Shown: piece by piece, positions 8,282 to 20,524 of the stretch | How the letters are laid out: every line of letters starts with the position of its first letter | Position numbering within the stretch: the first letter of the stretch is position 1 | Source of the DNA: Symsagittifera roscoffensis | Lineage: Eukaryota > Xenacoelomorpha > Acoela > Convolutidae | Direction: 5' to 3' | Length of the DNA stretch: 64,000 nt | Assembly: GCF_963678635.1 (NCBI RefSeq) | Contig: NC_087068.1 | Location: 55,336,467-55,400,466, forward strand | Made by a program: the position numbers and the translations under genes | The notes under the pieces: model-generated | The model's input: the letters and a program-made list of their open reading frames with translations, nothing else | What the model was told of the DNA's origin: nothing | The model's database searches: none

Positions 8282-9799
8282 GTGCCCATTACATTACAGG
8301 AAAAAGTTGATAAGGAGATTGAAAAACTTTTGGAACAAGGCCATATCCAAAAATTGGAAGAATGTTCAGATAAATATTTTGTTTCACCTATTGTCATCAC
8401 AGTGAAAAAGGATGATTCGGTAAAATTTGCACTGGAATCCAGAGAATTGAACAAGCAAGTGCATAAAAACAAATATCAAATGCCGAATATTGAAGAACTA
8501 ATGGACATTGTAGGGCAAACGATCAGCGAACGCAAACAAGGGGATGTTTTTTTTACAACGATGGATCTCACGTACGCATACGGTCAACTTCCTTTAAATG
8601 AAAATACTAGCAAACATTGTAATTTTTCGTTGGTGAGAGGCCGCTCTACCGGTACATATCGATTCAAGACAGGATTCTATGGATTGACAACCATGCCGGC
8701 GGAACTTCAACGGGTCATGGATGCCATTCTGGCTGAATTTCCGTGCGCGCATGCTTTCATTGATGATATATTAGTGATTTCAAAAGGTACCAAGATCGAA
8801 CATTTTGCCCTGGTGGAGAAGATTTTGGCGAAATTAGATAGAGAAAATATGGCTTTGAAACTAGAAAAATGTCAATTTGCGAAAAATACTTGTGAATGGT
8901 TCGGCCACAGGGTTACAAAATCAGGAATTACACCAATGGTGCGGAAAACAGACCCGATTGACAAAATAGCTGCCCCAAAGACGCTCTCCCAATTGAAATC
9001 GTTCATGGGGTCAATCCATAGCCTTCACAAATATTTACCTGCGTTGGCAGAAACTTCGGCGCCCCTACGTCCGCTGCTTAGTAAGAAAAACGAATTCCTC
9101 TGGACAACTGACTGCCAAACAGCGTTCGAATCGCTTAAGAAACAAGTCGCGAACATAGTCGAACTTAAGCATTTTGATGTACATAAGGACATACGTATCG
9201 TGTGCGACGCAAGCCATAATGGTTTGGGGGCGGTACTCGAACAACTAGGCGCCGAGGGTTGGCAACCAATATCATTTGCGTCCCGTTTTCTAAATGCGGC
9301 CGAAAAGAAATATTCGACAAATGAACTAGAAATGCTGGCCGTAGTTTGGGGTTCCGAATATTTTAGAAATGATATTTTCGGGCGGTAATATACTGTAGTG
9401 ACAGATCACAAGGCTTTGGTATCTTTATTGAATGGAAACAATAAGAAAAACAAGACTATATTCAGTCGGTTGACTCGTTGGATCGATAGAATTATTCCCT
9501 TTGATTTTGTCATTGAACATATGCCTGGGGCTAAAATTGGCCTGGCGGATTATCTATCAAGGCATCCGGTGGGGGAAGCAACAAGAGTTAGTCTTTATGA
9601 TAACACTTTCACAGTTGCTAAATTGCAGTCAATTACCAGTTCACTCGGGTATATGATACCAATAAAGGGATTATTAAAGCATCAAGGAAATCAATTGTTT
9701 CAGCTAAAGATATACAAGTTGGAAACGATAGAATTAACTTTCCATCGGAAGAGGGCGTCAAAACGCGTGACCGTCGGCCAACCAATCAGAAGCCAGTAA
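8282..9799 (+). pseudogene. pol: Reverse transcriptase and RNase H of element 1
   Basis: The RT shows the LESRELN block, FTTMDLTYAYGQ, GFYGLTTMPAE and the catalytic FIDDILV near 8758. The connection domain and RNase H follow, with VCDASHNG at about 9200, TNELEMLAVV and TDHKALVS at 9400. A TAA at 9386-9388 interrupts RNase H in frame. The segment ends with a basic tail at 9799. The integrase lies in another frame that is already open from about 9625. Confidence 0.92.
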
Positions 9800-9954
9800 A
9801 AAGAATAGCTGAGTGTACTGACCGGGAGGGCGCGAAAGTAGTAAAGTCAATTACTGAATGTAAACTACGTGAGTTTGATATTAATTCCACAGTAAACAGT
9901 AGTCCTCCTTTTAACAAAACAATTTATCGATCTATCAAAACAAATTCCTCTACA

Positions 9955-11523
9955 ATGACATCACTTAATTTGAAGAAACTAAATAAATTATTGTTGAAAC
10001 ATCCAGAAATAACAAGCGGCAGTAGCAGCGAGGTGGAGATAGTAGACGCACGATTGGAGGCGGAGACACATCACACTAGGGACATCCGATGCAACACGGT
10101 AATCTCCATTCCTTCGGCATTCGGAGGTGAACTCTTTCCGGCGGCATACCCAGCAGGAGGAAATGTGATCATGTCAGTGATCCCCCGGGACTGTAAGATC
10201 ATCCGGAAAAGCAGTGCACTGCCAGAACTATTCAACTTAAAGCTAGTTGAAGCGAATTATAAAGGGGACCCGCAGATGCGTGCGATAAAAGAACTGGTGG
10301 AGAGTAAGGACCCGGAATTGGAAAAGAAGGTCAGAGCAATGGGTGCCTATCTTGGACAGCACACACATGATTTCCACGTGCGGGAAAATTGCCTGTGGAT
10401 GGACGAACGATTCGTCATCCCCATACCACTCAGAAATGCTGTGGTCAATCGCTTACATTCGTTTCACCATGGGCGCTCGAATATGTTCGAGGCTGCAAGG
10501 GATGTCTGGTTCCCCTATCTCCACCGGAGTTTAGTCGCAGCTGCGGATGGGTGCAAGGAATGCACGGATGCAGGTAAAAGCCTTAAACCATTATGCGCTA
10601 AAGGTGACGTTGGGAAAGTATATGAACCACGGGAGCCGAATGAATGTCTACAGCTAGATTTTTGGGGTCCAATTAGATACTTAAATGAATCGAGTAAATA
10701 TGTTTTGGTATCGGTCGATCGATTCTCACGTTGGCCCTCTGCGATGATCTGCGGGAATAATAAAAGCGATAAGGTCCTTAAGTTTATTAAACAATACATA
10801 TCCCAACATGGTGTCCCTAGGAAAATTTTTATGGACCAAGGATCAAGTTTCACATCGAATGCAGTTAAATCATTTTGTAATTCCGAAGGAATAGAAATAA
10901 TTTATTCACCTGTGAATGATCATCGTGCAACCGGATGTGTTGAACGTACCATTGGCAGCATGAAAAATTTTGTCCTAACTTACGCAAAAGAAAAAGACAG
11001 TGGAAATTTAGAATCAATGATAGAACGAGCCTTGAGTGCACTACGATTTGCTCCGAATGCGACTCTCAAAATATCGCCGTTTGAAGCTCATCACGGCAGG
11101 GAAGCAAATACGGTCCTTCGAAATCTTACGAAAAAACCAAATCTGCGAAATCTAAATTGGGCCAGAGTGTTAAAACAAAAATCTGCCTATTTAGATTCTA
11201 CCGACCTAAGAAATCAGAAAAGTCTCCAACCCATGGCAACGAATTGGGAGGAACGATCCGACGTTGAGTTTGATGTTGATCATATGAACCACCCTAGACG
11301 ACTAACACAAAATCAACTAGTTTCGGCGGCGGATGGAACACCAATGGTTGACGGGAAACAGACCTTGGGGGGCAAGTCCAAACAGCCCAGTAAACGGACC
11401 GAGCTTTTGTTCCAACGACTTAAGGACAGCAATAACAGGTATAGACCCATAAACCAAAAAGTAGTTAGCGAATCTAAGCACACTCTGTACTTAGGAAAAG
11501 TGGGGTTGCTGAGAAAGTCATAA
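9955..11523 (+). CDS. Integrase of element 1
   Basis: A 522-residue ORF. After a 100-residue low-complexity N-terminus comes an HHCC zinc domain (LHSFHHGRSNM...CKEC near 10455-10560). The DDE core has LQLDFWGP (about 10650), FMDQGSSF (about 10830) and CVERTIG (about 10940). The second catalytic Asp is followed by Gln rather than the usual Asn (DQG instead of DNG); this is shared with elements 3 and 4. The ORF ends at 11521 by frameshift into an acidic/basic tail ORF. The integrase inserts element cDNA into host DNA. Confidence 0.9.
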   Translation: MTSLNLKKLNKLLLKHPEITSGSSSEVEIVDARLEAETHHTRDIRCNTVISIPSAFGGELFPAAYPAGGNVIMSVIPRDCKIIRKSSALPELFNLKLVEANYKGDPQMRAIKELVESKDPELEKKVRAMGAYLGQHTHDFHVRENCLWMDERFVIPIPLRNAVVNRLHSFHHGRSNMFEAARDVWFPYLHRSLVAAADGCKECTDAGKSLKPLCAKGDVGKVYEPREPNECLQLDFWGPIRYLNESSKYVLVSVDRFSRWPSAMICGNNKSDKVLKFIKQYISQHGVPRKIFMDQGSSFTSNAVKSFCNSEGIEIIYSPVNDHRATGCVERTIGSMKNFVLTYAKEKDSGNLESMIERALSALRFAPNATLKISPFEAHHGREANTVLRNLTKKPNLRNLNWARVLKQKSAYLDSTDLRNQKSLQPMATNWEERSDVEFDVDHMNHPRRLTQNQLVSAADGTPMVDGKQTLGGKSKQPSKRTELLFQRLKDSNNRYRPINQKVVSESKHTLYLGKVGLLRKS

Positions 11524-11573
11524 AGACCAACGCGCCAAATACGGCGAGCAAACTAACACTACCACCCCCAGCA

Positions 11574-12155
11574 ATGAGTGCGCTGAAACGTCGGGCGGAA
11601 TTGAAGCGAACACTAATCGAACAGGCGGCGGGGACGAGCACACAGAGTAAGGCCGATAACAGAACGCGAGAATCTTCACCAACGGAGGAGGCAGACGACT
11701 CGGATTCGGAGTACGAGCCGATAACAATTTCAAAATATGCAGGGAACCCAACAACAGCACCCGGTTGGAACGTGGAAGAAAATGCACCAAAGGTGCCTAA
11801 AGATGTAGAAAACATAGCGGGAATACCAAACCTATCCGAAGGAAGCGGAGTTCCAACAGCCAAGGGGGTGGACACGGAGGTCCAAACCATGAGCACCGAA
11901 CAAGGGGGAAGTGCCCCGAATTTGAGTAACGAAGGACAAGGAACAAAACAGCCTAAAAAGAAAGGGGAGCGAGGGCGACGTTTACGCCTCGTATCATACT
12001 CTAGTCAGGACTCAGAAGACCAAGATGGGACAGGATCAAGAAAAAGTACCAGGAAACGGACGGCGGTATCCAAATTCGGCGGGGTTATGATAGACAGTAT
12101 ATTGAAAGCGAGAACAACCAAAGGAGGGGAAGACAGAGAGCGGGACACAAATTAA
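11574..12155 (+). CDS. C-terminal low-complexity tail of the integrase ORF (element 1)
   Basis: A 193-residue open stretch in a frame one step from the integrase. It is rich in Glu, Asp, Ser and Pro, then basic (RGRRLRLVSYSSQDSEDQD, followed by RKSTRKRT and a short hydrophobic SKFGGVMIDSIL segment). Element 4 ends in a comparable motif (RRSNRQ...RYGSPVSHSI), so it is probably the displaced C-terminus of the integrase, not an independent gene. There is no chromodomain and no envelope-like sequence. Confidence 0.65.
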   Translation: MSALKRRAELKRTLIEQAAGTSTQSKADNRTRESSPTEEADDSDSEYEPITISKYAGNPTTAPGWNVEENAPKVPKDVENIAGIPNLSEGSGVPTAKGVDTEVQTMSTEQGGSAPNLSNEGQGTKQPKKKGERGRRLRLVSYSSQDSEDQDGTGSRKSTRKRTAVSKFGGVMIDSILKARTTKGGEDRERDTN

Positions 12156-12323
12156 GCAGGAAGATACACTTGAAAGATGGAGTGAAAAAGGAAACTAAAA
12201 GAAACTATTTAAACTAAAACTCATGCCCAGGGAGAGGGTGGACTACTGCGGGTCCAAAACTCAAACATTTACCCGTCGGATAATTTTGAAAACATTTGTT
12301 TTAAAAAATGATTGTTGAGGGAA

Positions 12324-12537
12324 TGTCATATATATATTATTCCTAGTATCTAACTATACATATATTACGTTGTTGGCGCCATTGGTTTAGCCTTGTGTTT
12401 GGTGCGGCTACCAATTAATTAATACCTGCCAATCTGAGTTAAGTCTGCTGTGTGTTGAGTTATTGTTGTTAACCGTTAAAACTAAAACAAGTCAGTCTAA
12501 TTCAGTGAATTTAAGTTATTGAACCTTCAAGTTTTCA
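12324..12537 (+). repeat. 3' LTR of element 1
   Basis: 214 bp, starting TGTCATATA after the purine tract GAGGGAA and ending TTTTCA. The right copy of the 406-bp repeat follows without a gap. Confidence 0.93.
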
Positions 12538-12943
12538 AAGTTACGGATACTTATATGATACCAAAGTTATGGACACTAAAGTTATGGACAGTTTTGCAGA
12601 CACTAAATTTATGGATACTTTTTGTCAGAGTACCGCATTTCATTCTCGCTAATTTTCACTAAGACAATAACGTTTCATATGAATAGGTTTATGTACTGAT
12701 AAGGGTACCGTGACAAATCGCCAATAAAAACAACCCGTGAAGTTTTCTCCGCTTCGCACTGCTGTGGCTACAGTTGGTACGATTGGTATTTTACTCGCGA
12801 ATGATTGTTTGACGCTAAACTGAATGTTTGACGCTAAACTGAATGCTTGACGAATGATTTTTTGGCGCTAAATTGTAGCTGAACGATTGGTTCAATTCCA
12901 CGAAAAATTAAATATGTGCTTGAACAATTTTTATAAAAAGTTC
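12538..12943. repeat. 406-bp direct repeat, right copy
   Basis: Same length as 5978-6383 and differing at about four positions. It begins at the last base of the 3' LTR and is followed by unique intron sequence (AGAAAAAAGTAATC). Confidence 0.9.
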
Positions 12944-14577
12944 AGAAAAAAGTAATCAAAACCTATATAATAGTATGAACTACGTTCATCGACTCTTATT
13001 AATGCTAAACGAAAAACTTCTTTACAGAAAAACCTTGGTCAAACACCAAACCTCTTAAGTATCGGTGCAAAGCAGGAAAGTCATACTGAAGATTTTCATT
13101 GGGAAGTTTTTTTGGGATTCTTTTTCAAAAATTTGAACTTGACCTATTAATTACCGACTTCCCGGATAAAATTAATTATTATGATTCTTATGAAAATCAA
13201 TCATGATGAACACATTTTGAAAGCTGCATAAACTCGAATTAATAAATGATAGGTAAATAAATGTCATAGAAACAGATCATGTTTAATTAAGCGTCATTTG
13301 ATAGGGTAACTTCGGAGCTTCAATTTGGATAAAATCTTGTGTCGATAAAATCTCCATTTCTTCCAAGAAAATCTATCTTTATAGGATGTCGTTTTGCTCT
13401 TATGATCATATGCCTTAAACTGAGTCAGGTTAAAGCTGATTGTTTATAAATGTGGAAGATACATTTTTGTCATCATGCTGCGCTGGACTTCCATTAATTC
13501 CTGTATCGCTTGTTGTTGCGACCATTGAAAATGGGGAGGAAATTTGTATTCAGATGCGTTTTAGTTTTTTTTTTAGTTTTCCACGCAAAATCAGTTGCCA
13601 CAAATAATCATCGGAGAGGGTTGAGTGATATATCATTTTAAAGCCCTTTCAACGTGATTCGAATCACATTAAAAAAAGTTGACAAAAATTTTCAGTGTTC
13701 AGAAAAATCTGTTTGAAATTTTTTATTTTTTTTGTCTAATTTCGAGCTAATTATTAAGGTAGTTAGTAACTGCAATATCTTATTTAAGCTGAATTTAGGC
13801 CGACAAAACTTAATTTTACTCAAGTAAATGTAATTTTTGCAGTTTTTAGCGCAATTTTGGGAATCAAAAACTTAAAAATTCAAAAAAAACCGCAAAAAAG
13901 TTTTTAAAAAACTTTTGAAGTTTTTTTTTCAAAACGTTTTTCGTTTTTCTAGTCATTTTTCTAATCAAAAACTGCTTTCCAATTAACCTCCTTTGTTTTA
14001 TTTATTTTTTTTTTCAGATTTTTTTATCACAAAATGCAGAAAAGAACTACTCCAATTTGAGAAACATTTAAATATATGAGTTTAGTAATTTTTAGCAGTC
14101 GTGGAATCCGCAACTGTAAGTAGAATCCGCAATCTGTAAGCGGATTCCGTACCTTGCAAGCGGAATCTAAAAATCATAAGCAATATCCGCATAAATTTGC
14201 TTTCCCGCATGCATTTGCGGATCCAGAACAATTAGCTATACTCAATCCTTGCGGAATCAGCAACAAAACTATTGTGCCGACAAAATTTCAAGCTTCAAAT
14301 ATTTGTGCACGGAATCCCCGGTAATTTTGAAAATGGAATCCGTTTACATTTTGGAATATGTTTAAAGAATGGTCTCTGGATTGCAGGAACCTACAGACAC
14401 CAAAATTTGCGCCTATCCAGTGCACATTTTGACCTCGTGATGATTGTCTTCGTTTTTTTGTTTAGTTCTGTGATTTTTTCAAAAAAATAATGAGAAAACA
14501 ATTGAATGATCTTTTAAACATAAGTATATTAGTTTCAACTATTTTATGAAGTTCCGAATATAAATTGATGTACTTAC
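12944..14577. other. Host intron sequence with a decayed MITE
   Basis: AT-rich non-coding sequence with poly-A and poly-T stretches. At about 14268-14437 it carries a decayed copy of the CGAGGCCAAACTG MITE (the CCTATCCAGTGCAC...CCTCG end is clear). A cluster of short GGAATCCGCAA-type repeats lies at 14100-14260. No gene is seen. Confidence 0.6.
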
Positions 14578-14727
14578 ATGTTCTGAAACTAGCTCTACGT
14601 CAGGGATATTGGTGATGCCCGTAATGTCATATATATTTAGAAGCCGATCTGCACCGTCCCCGTCGGTCCTTATTAATATCTTCAACTGCTGCCACTTGCC
14701 AACTTTCACCAAGTCAAATGTTACATA
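14578..14727 (-). CDS. Host FN3-like receptor gene, exon
   Basis: A 150-nt exon, phase 0 at both ends. The acceptor is CTGTTCTAG before TATGTAACA and the donor is GAACAT followed by GTAAGT. It encodes the middle strands of an FN3-like module (YVTFDLVKVGKWQQLKILI...). It joins in frame to 16772-17027 upstream (which ends ...KFYCDGF) and to 5642-5947 downstream, together forming one domain of about 100 residues. Confidence 0.7.
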
Positions 14728-16771
14728 CTAGAACAGCAAAAATATATACTTTAACGTCTACGCGAAAAAAAATCAGCCTTGAGTAAGTTGCAAAAAAGAG
14801 CATGTCGGTATAGAATGTTGGAATTATGGGGAAGAAATGCCACACGGACGAATGTTAGCTGAATGCTTAGCAGTTTTTGATTTAAAAAATTTCTATTAAA
14901 CTCTTAAAAAGTACAATTTTTAAAAGAATTTTTAAACCCTTCAGAACAATTTTGGTCCATAATTTTGTCCATTTTTCCAAGGAAAAAATGAAATTTAAGA
15001 AAAAGAAGGTCAATGAATCTATCTAATTGATAGAAGATTCAGGGACTATTTAAATACTTTTAGCTCCTTGCAGTGATATTTAGGGGTTGGCAGCCATTCG
15101 GTTAAATTTCATAATTTAAGTGTAAAACAAAGAATGATAGCGACAAATTATCTACAGATAGAATTTCGAGGATCTATGATGATAAGTTAAAAAGGGTATT
15201 TGAGTTTTAAAAAATCATCGGGCGCATCACAGGATTTAAAATCGATTCTAATTTTGAAATTTTTGAAGAGATTTTAATCTATTGTAGTCGATTGTAATTG
15301 GTAACACTTCCTACAAAAAACTCTTAAAATCAATTATAACCGAGTATACCAGAATTTCAGAACACCAAAAATAAAAGTTAATTATATCCCATGGGTTTTT
15401 GTTTTTCTGTCAAAAAATATCTAAAGCGAGATGTCTTGTCACACTTTGATTAATCTGAACACAAAGTTTTACCAAGAAAAAAAGTTTATTAGAGATCCTT
15501 GCGTATTAATTGAAAAAATCTCGCGGTATGTGAAAAAGAAACATTTCGAGTAAATCATGAAACTAAAGCCTTGTGCTGATTTTTCGGTGTTTAAAAAACT
15601 TAACATGAGCAGCATGAAACAACTTCAATGCAGAAATTAAAATTTAAAAAGCTATTAATTTGAATTGATTTGGAAATCTTTAAACCATTTCTCTCAATTT
15701 CACATATGCCAACGTCTTCGAAAAGCATAAAATATTAGCATTTCAGATGCAAGGTCGGCGACAGACTGGGTAAACAAAAACAATTACAATCGGTTATAAT
15801 GGATTTTTTTTTGCACAACATATGAATTAAAAATTGCGATAAAATAATCAATAATAATCAAGTATCATCGATTATAAATGTATCGAAACATAGAGGGATC
15901 ATTAATTGATTAAAATCAATTTTAAAAATTTATAATCAATTATTATTTGATTGAAATGGAATTTTTTCTCAGTTTTAGTAAGACTTGAAACAGCTTTACT
16001 AAAAACAAAGTTTAATAGATTTTTAACGCTTGAAGCTGGATGCGGGTAGCATTTGGTTTTTGAATTTGTTGAAAGAACAGTTTGCTCTTAGTCTAAGCCC
16101 AAACTGTTTAGTTGATCGTTTCTTAAAGTAACTCATAACAATTATTAAATATTTATTGTAGAGCCTTGAAACTCCCGAGCAATTTGTTCTGAGCAATTTA
16201 TTGTTTGTCTTTTCTATTATTTTACGATGTTTTGATCACGTGTGTCTCACATATTTCGTTATTTACGTATCTGAGCGGTTAGGCTGATTTTCTAGGTTAA
16301 GAAATATCTCCTTGTATAGTTTTTTTCATGTTTTCGGTGAAAGATTTTGTCAAATTAAAGGTTTCCCTCTGACACCTCTAGTTACGCGGTAGCCAAATCT
16401 GCCTAAATGATTTTTGCAGATTGCAACTTTCTGATGGAGAAACTTTATGAGCAAAGTTTTTGTTCATTTTTCAATTAAATTTGATTAAAATCGTCAGAAC
16501 AAAAGGTTGAAAATTAGGTTAAGCTTGACCCCTGTTTTGCTTATGCTTTGTTGTATGTGATAACATTTTCGACCAAAATCGGGAATGTTTCGACTGTAAT
16601 CGGCCTATGTTGCGACATTTTTGAATGAAATTAGGTATTTATCAACTTTGTGCTCCATTTAAAATTGCTTCTGGACCTCGGATTTTCAATCGAAAAAAGA
16701 CTTTCCCGACTTTTAGAGTCAAAACATGAGTCGAGTACCTCGACCCTGGTTAATAGGCCCGGTCAACTTAC
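14728..16771. other. Host intron sequence
   Basis: AT-rich, non-coding. AATAATCAAGTATCATCGATTATAA-type palindromic runs occur near 15780-15950. At 16560-16755 there is a degenerate stretch of TTCGAC/ATCGG words ending in ACCTCGACCCTGG, which resembles the minisatellite at 20525-20935. No gene is seen. Confidence 0.55.
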
Positions 16772-17027
16772 GAATCCATCACAGTAGAACTTCACATGCC
16801 AGGTCACATTTGAGATGTGAGCCAAGCCAGGGTTTGTCTGGATCTCCTCACAGTGTTCATTCCAGTTCTGAGGGGGGACTTGGGGAGCGATGGGGGGTAT
16901 AATTATCTCAAACACGTTCGAATGGTTCAGCGCTTGAGTGTACTGGTCTGATTTGCTGGTGGAGCTGATTGTTATGGTGTAGTTCTCCCCTGGCGTCAGA
17001 TCCTTAAAGCTGTTCGTCCGGCTCAGC
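16772..17027 (-). CDS. Host FN3-like receptor gene, exon
   Basis: A 256-nt exon that begins with one base completing a split codon and ends in phase 0. The acceptor is ATTTAG before GCTGAGCC and the donor is GGATTC followed by GTAAGT. It encodes the end of one FN3 domain (FKDLTPGENYTITISSTSKS, the canonical L.PG..Y.i.v strand F-G region) and the beginning of the next after a proline-rich linker. Potential N-glycosylation sites (NYT, NHS, NVT) and cysteines fit an extracellular protein. Confidence 0.8.
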
Positions 17028-18513
17028 CTAAATTAAAAACTATACTGTTCTCGCTAGAGTTAATAGCGAGCAGAACCAAGGTCGTGACTTTTGAATTTAC
17101 TGGTGAACGAAGAGAGCAGAGTGTGAAAAAATGCCAAAAAACTGATCAAATCAAAGTTCCCAACTTTTTCAGGTGCTGATTAAAAAGGATATATTATAGT
17201 CATTGAATTCTGCTTTAAAATAGCCGAAATTTATGGCAGTTCGGTATTCTTTTTTGACTTGTAATATCGTATAATAACGGTTAAGTTACGTATAAATCTA
17301 AATTTTGTCAATGAGCAAGCTACCCAAAACCGATCTTCCTCAGGATCGGAACGAGACAGAAAAAACTACTTTCTAGCTTCATCTAATGTTGACTGTGGTT
17401 GCCACGCGCAGAGACGGCTAGAGATTTAAAAAAAGTCGAAAAGAAACCAAACGTCTAAAAGTTCATTCAACTCTAGCGGTTTAATGCAGTAACTCAAATT
17501 GGAAAAGGGGTAGCAAAAAATAGAAGTTGAAACTCAGAATGGAAAAAATATATAAAAAACTTTCTGATTAAGGGCCCTTGTTCTAATCCAATTGCCTGTT
17601 GAGGAGACCGAACTCCGAATAATTTTTTTTGCAAAAAGTAACTCTTGCAAAAGTTTTTTGCTTGCTTTGGAAACTTTTCATCACACGCATAGAATACACT
17701 GATGGACAAAATTGAACGCAAATTCAGGCTTTCACTCTCTAAATTGCCTGTTTTCAACGTCCTTTTTGATAACAATTACTTCGGTTTCCAATAAAACTTT
17801 TACATGATAGGCCAAGAGAAAATCATCAGAGCTACCATCTATGAAAAGCATCAATATTTGTTTTCATAGACTTGCCATGGTAATCCGGGTCTGAAAATGC
17901 CAGTTTTCCTCTTCTGCTTTTTATTTTTTTTATTCCGCGTAAAAAATTAAGAAACAGCCAATTTTAGTAAAGTTTTCACACTGATTATTTCAATGTTAAC
18001 GCTGACAAGGTTTCACGTGGCTTGAATAATTTAATTACTCCACTTATTGGAGCTCCGAATATTGGAGCGCATTAATTATCTAAAAATTGTCAAATGCACT
18101 GTTTGAATTATTATGTTTTGATGACGTACAATCGCCGCTGGATTATCAGGTGATGAAACTTTTTAAATTGCAAAAAAATCCATCCAAATCTGTGGAATTG
18201 GAATTTGGGTGAAAGAAAAATCAGACAAAGACGAATTTGACACATTCTTTGTAAGTCAGAACAAAAGTTTTCAAGCTGTTTAAAATTGCTTATAAAATTA
18301 CGCCTTGAGTAGAAATATATAATTACTAGTAAAACTTAATCAGAAGAATGTTTTTTTTTTGTTTTTCTCTTAAAAAATTTTTGTCAAAAGTTGACGAACA
18401 GTTATCTAGAAACACCCATGAAGCACATATATATTTTTTTGGAAAAAAAAGAAAAAACAGTTGTACTTCAATCACAATTCCTATATATATTTATTTACAT
18501 ATATATACATACA

Positions 18514-18570
<57 letters not shown>

Positions 18571-20524
18571 TAATTTCTTAAAAAATTCATCAAACTGTTG
18601 TTCTTGCCAATTAGGAAAATTTTGTTTTGTCAAGCAAGTTTCCTCTCTCCATTTTATTCTGCTTACAAAAAACCTCGCCAGTAATGGTTTTTGATTGAAT
18701 ATTCAATCTAAAGATTATCTTTTTAATTGATTATTCAATCGAAATAATTTTTCTTAATAAGCAAGTGACTGAAATTGATCATTCATTTTGGATATTTGCG
18801 CTGAAATTGAAATTAAAGATCGATCGAAAAATTGACCTTAATCCAGTTTTTAGGGTTGTGAAAATGAATTTTGTAGATTCATACATATCTTAATTTTTTT
18901 TAATTTTAATTTAAATGTTATAGTGATCCAATTTTTAGGTGTTATTGATATAATCAATAATTAAAGTGCTATAGTGATCCAAATCTTAAGTGTTAAAGCA
19001 ATGTACATTGATGAAAGATATTTGCTTAACGCCAGTAGCGTGACGAGGGGGGGGGGCAACCGCATCCTTCATCCCTATCAATTCTGGTTGCCAAGTTTTT
19101 CCAAGGGATCTCCCCTTTGGTATAACTTTATGGCATCCAGATTTCCTTGAACAACCTCAAAATGTTTCTAACAACGCCTTCGACGCCACCATGATTAAAT
19201 TTCAGGGGGGAGCGCGCGCCGAAAAAAACGCCTTTCTGGGGTAGAAAAATTCTCACAAAATAGGGGATTATACTATTTTGGGAGAGCTCGGAAAATCAAA
19301 TTAGTCGACCTAAAAAAAGTCGACAAAATTTTTCGAAACGCCCTCTGGAAAAGTTTCTGTGCACTCCCCTGCTCACTGCAAATCACTTATGTATGAGAGA
19401 TCTTTTCTAATAGTTTCATTCAAGTCAATTTCAAAGGGTTCAACTTATTTTGAATCGAATTGAATTCTTTCAGAAGAAAAATTGTAAAAAGAAAAATTTG
19501 GGTTTAAATCAAACTATAGTCGTTTTGGATTGATGTTCAGCGTGAAAATAAGAACAATTTATGTTGCTTTGAAATTGATTCAAATCCATCTCAAATTAGC
19601 CTTCAATTTTTTGTTTCTAAATCAATCTCAGTATAATCTGCTTATTTTTAGCGGGCTCAATGTAGAAATTTTACCACAAATACAAAATCCAACTGGGTTG
19701 ACCTCCATAGACCAAAAAGGCTAACAATTCAATAAGCTAACTCTGCAAAAAATGACAGTCATACTAACTTCACACTTTTTTTGCTAAAAGGGTGTAAGCG
19801 AATCTCAAAAGAGTTTTTTCTTGATTTGGCATAAAAATCTTATCGTTTCTATAAAAGAAACTGTATGACTAGCATTCTTTTGATGGCGACTTCAACAATA
19901 TTTTCGTGGGCGTAACATAATCCTGGATATACAAAGAACGGATTACTTTTCCAGTTGTCTTGATACGTTTTTCAAAAAAGCTTAAAAGACATAAATCTTT
20001 TGAATTGTATATTTTGTGAGCATAGAGCCATACATTATTAATTAAAACTTCATTTTCAAAAGTTAGCAGCTTTCAAACTATTTGCCTAAACTCTGATGTT
20101 CGCTACTTTCTTTATAATGCGATTGTGTAAGGCCTCTATATTCAGGTGGCTCGTTGCCAATGAATTGTAATTGTACATACAATACATTGTATACTAATAA
20201 ACTCAAACTCTTCGCAACTGTGAATTTGAGTATTCAGGATCTTTGTGTTCGGTTACGATCACAGCCCAAAATTATGGAAAAGAAATTAGGTTAATTAAAC
20301 ACTTGGTTGATGAAAAAAAGCTAGCCATACAATTTCTTCATATGAAAAATCACTAAACATAGACCATTCATGCAATTTTTTGCACTTATGGAGTAAAAAG
20401 TATTATTAGCAATTGTCCAAAGAAAAATATTGAATGGCTAGCTTTTTTGCTCAACCCAACCAAATCCGGGCAAAATAATTATAAATTTTCATTATTTCCA
20501 CGAATATTTAAAAATGTTCATTAT
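17028..20524. other. Host intron sequence with TA microsatellite and hAT-like MITE relic
   Basis: Mostly AT-rich non-coding DNA. A (TA)n microsatellite occupies about 18481-18568. A decayed element at 19033-19371 (CAGTAGCGTGACGAGGGG...GCACTCCCCTG) has an interior (GTCGACCTAAAAAAAGTCGAC) like the CAGGGGCGG hAT-like MITEs at 24738, 53363 and 55299. No gene is seen. Confidence 0.6.
18481..18568. repeat. (TA)n microsatellite
   Basis: Alternating TA/TATATATT run of about 90 bp. Open frames across it are artefacts. Confidence 0.95.

Larger units (their letters stand above)
6384..12537 (+). mobile_element. Ty3/gypsy-like LTR retrotransposon, element 1
   Basis: A complete 6154-bp element with 214-bp LTRs (TGTCATATA...GTTTTCA) that differ at two positions, so it is a fairly young insertion. 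The order is gag, protease, RT, RNase H, integrase, acidic tail, as in Ty3/gypsy elements. A purine-rich stretch (GAGGGAA) precedes the 3' LTR. It is broken by frameshifts near 7010-7025, at about 8270 and upstream of the integrase, and by in-frame stops at 7492 (TGA) and 9386 (TAA). It lies antisense in an intron of the FN3 gene, flanked by the 406-bp repeat rather than a clean short TSD. Confidence 0.93.

Noticed and set aside
9955-12155. Envelope-like third ORF in element 1
   Set aside because: The ORFs are integrase and its charged tail. No signal peptide, transmembrane segment or fusion-type pattern was seen.
18348-18694. Open frames with Tyr-Ile repeats
   Set aside because: Produced by the (TA)n microsatellite.
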